A stretch of 64,000 nt of DNA, from the IMG/VR virus record IMGVR_UViG_3300020200_000009, positions 1-64,000 of that record; one strand, 5' to 3'. The notes under the pieces were generated by a model. The model was not told the origin of the DNA. It worked only from the letters and a program-made list of their open reading frames with translations, and did no database searches. This DNA comes from a virus. The position numbers and the translations under genes were made by a program. Shown here in pieces: positions 5,393 through 12,750 of the stretch (within the stretch, counting starts at the first letter, position 1; every line of letters starts with the position of its first letter).

Positions 5393-8300
5393 ATGCCCGC
5401 GTTTATATTAGAAACAGGTAGAGGATATCCAAACCCAATTGATGCTCAGGGGTATAGCACTGTATTTAAACGTCCAGCATCAGGGTCTTACCGTGGCGGG
5501 CACAATCCAAATATTGGCACAGGCACAGATTATCAAATTACATATGAGGGGTCAGGTCCAGGGTCTTTTCCTTTAGGGAAAGATTCTGTGCATTATATTG
5601 GTGACCAAGAACCTACATGTGTTGCAGATTGTGGTAAAACTAGACGACCCATATATCGTTGGTATCGTGGTGTAAAGAGAGACCATAAGTATACCTCAGA
5701 ACCTGAAATCCGCAAAGTGGATATGGGTTGCGAAAATGAGGATTGGAAAGAGGCAGCATCTGGTTACAATGCAGAGCCTCGTAGTAAAAAAGGTGTCTTC
5801 TATGTAATGGACCGCTACGTTAATGGTAGTGTGCCGCTAAAGGCTTGGTATTCACATTGGCCTGATAATTCATATTTAACTATAGGCACCAACCTACCCG
5901 AACCAGCGCAGATTGGTTGCGGGAGAAACTATTATACAGAAGTCGAAACCCTTGGATATGTTTTTACTACTCAAGCTGCAGCAGCTGCATATGGTGCGAC
6001 AGTAAAACCTTTACACCATTATCGTATGGGGAATTATGGTGACGGTAATGGTGAAGCAAAAGCGATTGATGATTTTTATACAATCACTCCAGAGAGTGAA
6101 GTTAATCTAGATGGTCCAATCGAGCCAGCGAAGCGGATGAAGCGGGAGTATAAGTATAAGGGAATTCTCTGCTATGTCTTTGTAGAAAGCTCACCAGAAT
6201 CTCCTCGTAAAAAAGTAGTTGATATTGGAAAGATTGGACCTACAGGACAATGTGTTGATAAGTCTGGATGGTATCAATTTAAATCAACAGGAATATTTTC
6301 ATATCGAGGTTATCGTACTATGTCTGGGACACCAGGTGTAGTTGGATTTGGTAATCCAGATAATGCTTCTATTATTTCAGCAAATGCAAACTTCGAATGG
6401 TTGTATGGATTAAATGGGGCTATTAAAGGAGCAGTGCCTCGGTTTCTAAGTTTTGAAGATTCATATGATTCTCAGTTTGTGTATTACCTATATGATACTT
6501 CATATCCATGGAATGGTCCTATCTTTGGTATTCAATACTTATTGAATAATGTGCCATGTTGCCCAAATGCCATGATAGGCCCCCCACCAACACCAATCTG
6601 TAATAAGGTAGAGAATTATCATTCTCACTTTTATCAAATCCGCCAGGATTCTTGGCAAACAACAAGAACTAAATTAACAATTAATGATTTGTCTACTTAT
6701 GGTGTAAATGAATCGTTTGTCACTATCGATACTGATAGTCCTAGAATCATGTTTAGATATCTTACTCGCACTGGAGATTATAATAGTGGCGAGAAAATTA
6801 ATGGATGGAATATTACTAAGGTTTTATATTATGGGGATGAATTGAAATGTGGTGTTATGGACCTAACCAAAAATGATGGAGTTGGAAATGCATTTACTTA
6901 TTTACAACAATTCACATCTACAGACGGTGGCACAATTCAAGTATTAGCAGGATTTGGAATTGGTAACAAAGCAGCGTTTGCTGGTGTGTATGAATTTCCT
7001 AAGAAAGTTTCTTACTATAAAGTTGAAATTAATCCCGAACATTTGATTCCGTCACGCACACTTGATGTAGCAAAAGCAGAAGCAGTCGTGAATGAAGTTG
7101 GAGCAATTACTTCTGTTAATATAATTAATGGTGGACGTGGTTATAGGAAACCTAATGTAGTTGCAATCTATCCTCGTGTCGATCAGAGTTGGTCTGCAAC
7201 TGACCTTGCAAAAACTCAAGAGGGTGCACTGAGTGGCACTACAGATGCAGCAGAAGCTTTACCAAGACCAGAAGTTGATGGTCAAATAAATGATGTAGTG
7301 CGTGATGCAGTTAAAGCACAGGGGATTGAGGATAAGAGAATTAAATTTCCCATAGACAAAGATGGGGATAAATTTGAATTGCGTCAAGCAAAATTAAAGG
7401 TTACCGAATTAAGTCCAGATGGTGTAATCATGTCCATTGGTGTTGTGGATGGTGGGGCAGGATATAGTCAATCTGAATTACCATCAGTCTTTATTACAGA
7501 CCCAGATGTATACACCCGAAAAGCTGAGGACCTTGGTCCTTTGGATAAGGAAACAGATTATTTTACCAAGGATGCATTCAAAAACGTTAAGATTCCATCG
7601 AGTGTAGGTAGTAGTGGTGGTGATGGAATAAGTCAATTAAAAAATATTATACAATCATCATTTAACATACTACAACAAAATACTGGAGGCGATCTTAATG
7701 CTGGTGGAGCGGTGCAGGTGCCAGACAGTTATATTCGCATGGCAGAAATAGATACTGCTAAAACTAGATATTGTACTAATCTACCAGCAACTTGTATTAA
7801 CATTGATGGTGATACTGGTGGAGTCCTTACGTCATTGCCAAACGCAGAAAATTTTAAATACCTGATGGCAAATAGTGGATTTGCAAAGTTTTATAAAGAA
7901 GGAATGTCTCAAGTATATGATATTGTTAAAAAGAATGATGAGCATAGTCGAACTGTTGGGAAAGGACTATATGGTGCCCAAGGAGGAAATCCTTGCCTGG
8001 ATGTATCACAACCCAAACTGTACAACGTACAACGTTGGTTTGATGTGCCTTGTGCATACTTAGCAGTTGGGTCTGATGGCAAACAAAAAGCTTTTGGATA
8101 TATGCCATTTAAATATTGTGCTTCAAATGAGATAGATGCATCCTTTACAGTTTCGTTGCATTTTGAAGGCAGCACAATAGGTCCACAAGGTGCACAATTT
8201 ATGAATTTTCTCAACACCTTTAAAAAACCAAAATTAACAGAAAAACGCAAAGCAGACGGTGGATATAAAACTTGGAGTTGCACTCAAGGGGTTGTAAAAG

Positions 8301-9085
8301 GAAGATGTTACAGAAACCCAAATAATTCTAACGATATTGTTTTTGTCCCTGTTGGACTAGACGAAAATACTTATGATTATAATCGAAGTGGATTTTCAGA
8401 ATTCGAGCAATTTAAATTATGGTTGGGGAATAATTTGACAAGTGGTAGTCTTACTAGTACTCCACTGACTTGGCAGACTGGATCGACAACTACACCTGGC
8501 ACTGGAGGGAATCCGCCAGTAACTACAATAACAACTTCTTCAACTTCATATACTAGATTCACAGTATCTTGTAGTCCAAATCCAGCAACTACTAATGTGC
8601 CAAATCATACCTGTTGGGATACCTTTGTTAGAAAAACTGGAAATGCCACAGGACCCTTGGATGTATATTGTGGATGGGATAATGCTGGAAATCCAATCCC
8701 AGGATTAAGATTCTGGGAAATTACTGGACCTGGAACGGGTGGCACTGTCAATCCATTTTGCTCACAATGTGCGATTCCTCCTGTAACTTTGCTTTTCACT
8801 CAACCTGCTATAGTGCCACCAAATGTAGGATTAGAAAATGTAAATGATGCATCTATAGCCATTGACCCACAACGAATATATACTGATACAAAATGGGCTA
8901 ATAGAAAAGTGTTGTCAATGGGTCCCTATTATGGCACTATGCTTGTAAGGAATTACTTGTCTGGAGGTATTACACAGTTAAGTAGAATGCTACGTAATTT
9001 TGGTAATCCATATTTTGATGAATGTAGTGACCCAGATACTAATCCTTACGTACAAGGAAATGAAATAATAGACTTATCGAGGTAA
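5393..9085 (+). CDS. Large virion protein with DUF5648-like and GSGY repeats (1230 aa)
   Basis: A 1230-residue protein, probably a virion or adhesin component. Residues about 78-275 contain three copies of a pattern that resembles DUF5648 (YRWY...DHKYTSEPEI, WYSHWPDNSYLTI...TEVETLGYVFTT, HHYRMGNY...DDFYTITPESEV). GGRGYRKPNV near residue 579 and GGAGYSQSELPSV near 687 are glycine-tyrosine strand repeats like those of the baseplate proteins downstream. The C-terminal quarter (about 1040-1160) is Ser/Thr/Pro-rich and has several cysteines. No signal peptide or membrane helix is seen. It is preceded by a late-type CTAAATAA box and followed 1 nt later by a PAAR-like gene, so it may belong to the tail tip or baseplate. 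I do not recognise a T4 counterpart. Confidence 0.8.
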   Translation: MPAFILETGRGYPNPIDAQGYSTVFKRPASGSYRGGHNPNIGTGTDYQITYEGSGPGSFPLGKDSVHYIGDQEPTCVADCGKTRRPIYRWYRGVKRDHKYTSEPEIRKVDMGCENEDWKEAASGYNAEPRSKKGVFYVMDRYVNGSVPLKAWYSHWPDNSYLTIGTNLPEPAQIGCGRNYYTEVETLGYVFTTQAAAAAYGATVKPLHHYRMGNYGDGNGEAKAIDDFYTITPESEVNLDGPIEPAKRMKREYKYKGILCYVFVESSPESPRKKVVDIGKIGPTGQCVDKSGWYQFKSTGIFSYRGYRTMSGTPGVVGFGNPDNASIISANANFEWLYGLNGAIKGAVPRFLSFEDSYDSQFVYYLYDTSYPWNGPIFGIQYLLNNVPCCPNAMIGPPPTPICNKVENYHSHFYQIRQDSWQTTRTKLTINDLSTYGVNESFVTIDTDSPRIMFRYLTRTGDYNSGEKINGWNITKVLYYGDELKCGVMDLTKNDGVGNAFTYLQQFTSTDGGTIQVLAGFGIGNKAAFAGVYEFPKKVSYYKVEINPEHLIPSRTLDVAKAEAVVNEVGAITSVNIINGGRGYRKPNVVAIYPRVDQSWSATDLAKTQEGALSGTTDAAEALPRPEVDGQINDVVRDAVKAQGIEDKRIKFPIDKDGDKFELRQAKLKVTELSPDGVIMSIGVVDGGAGYSQSELPSVFITDPDVYTRKAEDLGPLDKETDYFTKDAFKNVKIPSSVGSSGGDGISQLKNIIQSSFNILQQNTGGDLNAGGAVQVPDSYIRMAEIDTAKTRYCTNLPATCINIDGDTGGVLTSLPNAENFKYLMANSGFAKFYKEGMSQVYDIVKKNDEHSRTVGKGLYGAQGGNPCLDVSQPKLYNVQRWFDVPCAYLAVGSDGKQKAFGYMPFKYCASNEIDASFTVSLHFEGSTIGPQGAQFMNFLNTFKKPKLTEKRKADGGYKTWSCTQGVVKGRCYRNPNNSNDIVFVPVGLDENTYDYNRSGFSEFEQFKLWLGNNLTSGSLTSTPLTWQTGSTTTPGTGGNPPVTTITTSSTSYTRFTVSCSPNPATTNVPNHTCWDTFVRKTGNATGPLDVYCGWDNAGNPIPGLRFWEITGPGTGGTVNPFCSQCAIPPVTLLFTQPAIVPPNVGLENVNDASIAIDPQRIYTDTKWANRKVLSMGPYYGTMLVRNYLSGGITQLSRMLRNFGNPYFDECSDPDTNPYVQGNEIIDLSR

Positions 9086-9086
9086 C

Positions 9087-9617
9087 ATGGCATACGGACT
9101 ACTCAAACCAGTTGCAAGTTTAAATGGACTTCCCTGTTCAGGACACGGATTATGTATGCCTGCCACTATCCACTCGGTGCAAGTTTGCAGCAGCCCACCA
9201 GTTCCGTATTCTATTTACATTAAGAATTTTACATGTTGGTGGCCACCCCTACCATTAATCCCTATTTTTCCAGTTACACCAGACCGAGCTACAGTGCTTG
9301 TAAACTTTATTCCAGTTATGTTACTGGGGGATGCATTCATTTTTCACTTTTCACCTTGCACAAATATTATTTGGTATATTTGTCCATGTGGAAAAGGTGT
9401 ATGTATAATCCCAACTCCGATAATATGCAGTATTTTAACTGCTGAAGACACAGGTGTCGGACATATTAGAGTTGCAATAGCAACAACATTAACAGTTTTT
9501 GCATTAAAGAGACCAATTGCTCGTATATTGGACCCACTCGGTGTTGGATTTCCTGGATTTTCTTACCCCTGCTCTTCAGTTATTACATTTGGACATCCAA
9601 CAGTACTTGCATCTTGA
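9087..9617 (+). CDS. PAAR-like tail-spike-tip protein
   Basis: A 176-residue protein with short beta repeats resembling PAAR proteins. An N-terminal GHGLCMPATIHSV segment, a central VLVNFIPVMLLGDAF (the V-x-V-N-x-x-P-x-x-x-x-G-D pattern) and a final VITFGHPTVLAS fit the fold. It contains eleven cysteines and several Pro-rich turns. In T4-like phages PAAR proteins (gp5.4) cap the central spike and bind a metal at the membrane-piercing tip. It starts one nt after the 1230-residue virion gene with CGAGGT upstream. The match is by motif only, and the glycine/proline-rich hydrophobic composition could also fit another beta-rich virion protein. Confidence 0.6.
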   Translation: MAYGLLKPVASLNGLPCSGHGLCMPATIHSVQVCSSPPVPYSIYIKNFTCWWPPLPLIPIFPVTPDRATVLVNFIPVMLLGDAFIFHFSPCTNIIWYICPCGKGVCIIPTPIICSILTAEDTGVGHIRVAIATTLTVFALKRPIARILDPLGVGFPGFSYPCSSVITFGHPTVLAS

Positions 9618-9624
9618 CTAGATA

Positions 9625-9633
9625 TGCTATACT
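9625..9633 (+). promoter_or_regulatory. Extended -10 promoter candidate (TGCTATACT)
   Basis: TGCTATACT is an extended -10 of the host sigma-70 type, 21 nt before the ATG at 9655. A TTGCAT lies 15 nt upstream of TATACT, short for a -35. The same TGnTATACT form occurs at 59719. Confidence 0.4.
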
Positions 9634-9654
9634 TTATATGTTTCTGAGGAAATT

Positions 9655-9801
9655 ATGGCAGCAAAATCAAAAGTTGGACTAGTGAAGACAAACTATACCC
9701 CTGGTAAACCGAAAAAAACTCGGCAAGGGCGTAGTCAAAATACACATCTTGGAGCATCTGCACGAAATGGTCGTAAAAAAAGGTATCGTGGACAAGGTTG
9801 A
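9655..9801 (+). CDS. Small basic cyanophage protein (48 aa)
   Basis: A 48-residue, strongly basic protein starting MAAKSKVGLVKTNYTPGKPKK and ending KKRYRGQG. I recognise this as a recurring small gene of T4-like cyanophages. The extreme Lys/Arg/Gly content suggests nucleic-acid or ribosome binding, but no function is known. GAGGAA (9646-9651) is a clear Shine-Dalgarno for the ATG at 9655. Its last 14 nt overlap the next gene. Confidence 0.7.
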   Translation: MAAKSKVGLVKTNYTPGKPKKTRQGRSQNTHLGASARNGRKKRYRGQG

Positions 9802-9964
9802 GACAACGCCAGAGCGCGTAAATAAGGCAAATGAGGCACTTTTTCATGCAACAATGAATCTACCTACTGCAGCTGCACACTGTGGTATGACACAACGAGA
9901 GATGAAAATGACTTTTAGAGAGTTTTTGAAGTCTCATCCTTCAGATTATATGTTGAGTCTCTAA
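9788..9964 (+). CDS. Small helix-turn-helix-like protein (58 aa)
   Basis: Starting at GTG 9788 gives 58 residues beginning MDKVETTPERVNKANEALF. A predicted helix-turn-helix covers about residues 24-47 (LPTAAAHCGMTQREMKMTF). The GTG overlaps the previous stop region by 14 nt and is preceded by AAAGG. Earlier in-frame starts at 9749 or 9767 would overlap the upstream gene much more. I recall cyanophage proteins with this start. One possibility is a gp33-like late transcription coactivator, since those are small and often poorly conserved, but the sequence does not prove it. It sits directly before the late baseplate block. Confidence 0.65.
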   Translation: MDKVETTPERVNKANEALFHATMNLPTAAAHCGMTQREMKMTFREFLKSHPSDYMLSL

Positions 9965-9968
9965 ATAT
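9961..9968 (+). promoter_or_regulatory. Late-promoter-like box CTAAATAT
   Basis: CTAAATAT lies 54 nt upstream of the small gene at 10022, at the head of the gp25-gp6 block. A short AGAGA...TCTCT inverted repeat follows at about 9972-9989. Confidence 0.55.
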
Positions 9969-10021
9969 ATAAGAGATAGCAACCTCTCTAAAAGTTCTGT
10001 TGACCCTTAATGGAGAAACAG

Positions 10022-10207
10022 ATGGCAAATTCACCCGTAGATTTAGGAAATGAGTTTGTAAAATCGGGGATGACCTTAATTACTGACCCAAACAGTGATA
10101 AATATCTCAAAATGGCGCGAAAGCGCCAGTGCGATCCGCCCAAAGATCGCAATTCTAAATGGTGTGGTGGTAAAAATGGGTTTGATGACTATGTAGAGTG
10201 GATGTAA
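10022..10207 (+). CDS. Small conserved protein upstream of gp25 (61 aa)
   Basis: A 61-residue protein starting MANSPVDLGNEFVKSGMT. It contains the phrases LITDPNSDKYLKMARKR and SKWCGGKNGFDDYVEW. I recognise this pattern as a small conserved cyanophage protein found next to gp25. An in-frame ATG at 10010 is possible, but GGAGA right after it serves as a Shine-Dalgarno for the ATG at 10022, so that start is preferred. The stop abuts the gp25 start, suggesting coupled translation. Function unknown; location suggests a baseplate or tail-assembly role. Confidence 0.75.
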   Translation: MANSPVDLGNEFVKSGMTLITDPNSDKYLKMARKRQCDPPKDRNSKWCGGKNGFDDYVEWM

Positions 10208-10621
10208 ATGGCATCTTACAGATTCAGATCTGAAAAATACGTCAGTAGAGCATTTAAGGACTTGGCGATTTCATTTAATCGCAATCCCTCTACTGGCGAT
10301 TTTGGCATAGTTAAAGATGAAAACGCAATAAAACAGTCTGTAAGAAATTTAATACTTACTATGTTTGGTGAAAAACCATTTCAAGAGACAATTGGGTCTA
10401 AAGTAAAGATGCTTTTATTCGAACCGTGGGATGTTTTTGCTAAAGATGTTATCGAAGATGAGATTAAAGACACTATTGCTAGATTAGAACCACGAGTTGT
10501 AGTTGATTCTGTCGATTTAACAGACGATTCTGAGATTAATAGTATTCAAGTTTCTATAGATTATACAATTGTCGGACAAACACTTGTCCAAACCGTAGAT
10601 TTCTTGCTAGAGAAGGCATAA
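10208..10621 (+). CDS. 25: Baseplate wedge subunit gp25
   Basis: A 137-residue gp25/gpW-like lysozyme-fold wedge subunit, close to the 132 residues of T4 gp25. Diagnostic features are the N-terminal FKDLAISFNRNPSTGD, the conserved AIKQSVRNLILTMFGEKPF segment and the C-terminal hydrophobic strands ending VQTVDFLLEK. In T4, gp25 joins gp6 and gp53 in the inner baseplate at the sheath attachment point. It starts immediately after the preceding stop, and gp6 begins 1 nt after it, the usual cyanophage order. Confidence 0.95.
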   Translation: MASYRFRSEKYVSRAFKDLAISFNRNPSTGDFGIVKDENAIKQSVRNLILTMFGEKPFQETIGSKVKMLLFEPWDVFAKDVIEDEIKDTIARLEPRVVVDSVDLTDDSEINSIQVSIDYTIVGQTLVQTVDFLLEKA

Positions 10622-10622
10622 A

Positions 10623-12737
10623 ATGTCAGCAATTCCTTCACAGTTAACCTCTTTAGACTTTTTTGAAATTAAAGAGTCTATTAAATCTTACCTTAGGACT
10701 CGTAAAGAGTTTTCAGATTACGATTTTGAAGGTAGTAGCTCAAATTATCTGCTCGATATTTTAGCGTATAACACATATTACACGGCATTTAACGCAAACA
10801 TGGCGTTAAATGAGGCATTTTTAGAAACTGCTACCGTTAGAGACAATATTGTCAAGGTCGCCAAGCAGTTAAATTATACTCCTAGGTCAATTAAGGCGGC
10901 AGTTGCATGTGTTTCTCTTACTGCACAGACCGATATATCCCAAGATAACGTATCTTATCCAGAATTTGCGACTTTGAAGAAGGGAGATGTATTTGTTGCA
11001 GAAAATAGTAACGACACATATACATTTTGTCTACCTAAAGATGTCCAAGTGCCTGTTGACCCATCAACAGGGATTGCTAAATTTGAAAAAATTCTAATTT
11101 ATCAAGGAAATTTACTAGATTTTAACTATACTGTTGATTATACACAAAAACAAGAGTATATTATTCCTGCAGAAAATGTAGATACTGATTTAATCTATGT
11201 TGATATTGCTCCAAATGCACAATCTAGTGAAATTGACACATATAGTCTTAGTAAAAATGTAACTAGTCTTGATTCGAAGTCAAGAGTCTACTTTTTAGAA
11301 GAAAGTGATGACTTAAGATATAGATTAGTTTTCGGTGATGGTGTTATTGGTCGTAAATTAGTCGATGGAGAGTATATCAATATTACCTATGTCAGTACAT
11401 TTGGTGCTGAAGCAAACGGAGCTAGTGATTTTGCATATATTGGTAACATTATCGATAGTGATAATCGTGTAATATCCCCAGCTCTTATAAACCTTAGCAC
11501 TATAGACCCAGCACAACAAGGAGAGGATAGGGAAACTGGTATATCAATCAAATTTAGAGCACCAAGAGCATATGCTACTCAAAATAGAGCTGTTACCGAA
11601 GCAGATTATGAGCATATCGTCAGTGAGATATATCCAGCAGCGGCGTCTGTAACCGCCTATGGGGGTGAGAAACTCAGACCACCCGTATATGGTAAGGTTT
11701 ATATTGCAATTAGACCTAAAACTGGCACAAAACTGAATGCTACGACAAAAGTTAGAATTAAAAATGACTTAATGCGTTATACAGTAGCATCCGTTGAGCC
11801 AGTCATCATTGACCCAGTGACATATTATATTATTCCGAGGTCATACGTTTACTACAATGGAAATGATACAGGTCTTAGCGGTTCGCAATTATCAACAAAA
11901 CTATTGCAGAATATTGATGGATACAATAAGACAAATGCTCCTAATAAATTTGGAGGAAGAATTGACGGATCTAGATATGCCGCAATGCTGGATGGCAGCG
12001 ACAACGCAATTAGTGGTAGTGTCACCCAACTGACATTAGGACAAAATTTAGATAAATTTGTCTTCAGTAGTGTTTTCAACCAATGCTTAGATTTCGGGAA
12101 TCCATTTTACAATCCAGAAGATTTAGCTGGAAGAGACAAAGGTAATGGTAGTGGTAGTGGTAGTGGAAACCAAGGAAACGTTTGTGCTCCAAGTTTTTCT
12201 GTAGTTAAATCTGGCACATTTTATGCAACTGGTTATTCAGAAGATGTTTTAAATCTTATTACGGCAGATAACACTGCAAATGGGCAGATTACTACTCAAG
12301 TATTTTCATCAACAGACCAAAATAGGAATGTATTAGTGCCTGTTACGATTAGAGATGATGGAAGAGGCAATCTAATATTAGTTACAAAGAAAAATGAAAA
12401 AGAAGTAGTCCTTAGTGCTTCGGTAGGTAGTGTTAATTATCAAAATGGCACAGTTTGCGTTGGTCCATTATCAATTGAAGGCACTCCAGATGGGACTGAA
12501 AGACTTCCTATACAAGTTCTCCCATTTGGTGGGTCAATTAGTATTCCACCTGGCGTTGACCCAACTATTTTTAATCCATCTGTAAATCCTATTGATTATA
12601 CTATTTCAGATATTCCAATCCCAACGTTTGATCCTAATAATTTTAATGGATTTAACTTCGGTAACATATCAGGCATAAATATCATTGATTATCCAACGGA
12701 TACCTTTGAATATCCAGTTACTACATCCTGTTTCTGA
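10623..12737 (+). CDS. 6: Baseplate wedge subunit gp6
   Basis: A 704-residue gp6/GpJ-like wedge protein (T4 gp6 is 660). The N-terminus has the family pattern IKESIKSYLRTRKEFSDYDFEGSSSNYLLDILAYNT. The region MALNEAFLETATVRDNIVKVAKQ and the core FGDGVIGRKLVDGEYINITY follow, and AVTEADYEHIVSEIYP is the typical GpJ segment. gp6 dimers form the ring around the baseplate hub. Near residue 505 there is an unusual Gly/Ser linker (GNGSGSGSGNQGN). The region after it (SVVKSGTFYATGYSEDV onward) is a beta-rich C-terminal extension ending in a Pro/Asn-rich tail. The next gene starts 13 nt later. Confidence 0.93.
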   Translation: MSAIPSQLTSLDFFEIKESIKSYLRTRKEFSDYDFEGSSSNYLLDILAYNTYYTAFNANMALNEAFLETATVRDNIVKVAKQLNYTPRSIKAAVACVSLTAQTDISQDNVSYPEFATLKKGDVFVAENSNDTYTFCLPKDVQVPVDPSTGIAKFEKILIYQGNLLDFNYTVDYTQKQEYIIPAENVDTDLIYVDIAPNAQSSEIDTYSLSKNVTSLDSKSRVYFLEESDDLRYRLVFGDGVIGRKLVDGEYINITYVSTFGAEANGASDFAYIGNIIDSDNRVISPALINLSTIDPAQQGEDRETGISIKFRAPRAYATQNRAVTEADYEHIVSEIYPAAASVTAYGGEKLRPPVYGKVYIAIRPKTGTKLNATTKVRIKNDLMRYTVASVEPVIIDPVTYYIIPRSYVYYNGNDTGLSGSQLSTKLLQNIDGYNKTNAPNKFGGRIDGSRYAAMLDGSDNAISGSVTQLTLGQNLDKFVFSSVFNQCLDFGNPFYNPEDLAGRDKGNGSGSGSGNQGNVCAPSFSVVKSGTFYATGYSEDVLNLITADNTANGQITTQVFSSTDQNRNVLVPVTIRDDGRGNLILVTKKNEKEVVLSASVGSVNYQNGTVCVGPLSIEGTPDGTERLPIQVLPFGGSISIPPGVDPTIFNPSVNPIDYTISDIPIPTFDPNNFNGFNFGNISGINIIDYPTDTFEYPVTTSCF

Positions 12738-12742
12738 TAGTA

Positions 12743-12750
12743 ATAAATAA
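12743..12750 (+). promoter_or_regulatory. ATAAATAA box abutting a start codon
   Basis: ATAAATAA matches the late-promoter-like motif but ends right against the ATG at 12751. A transcript starting a few nt downstream would lack that ATG. It is either not a promoter, gives an internal start, or only modulates read-through from gp6. Confidence 0.3.
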
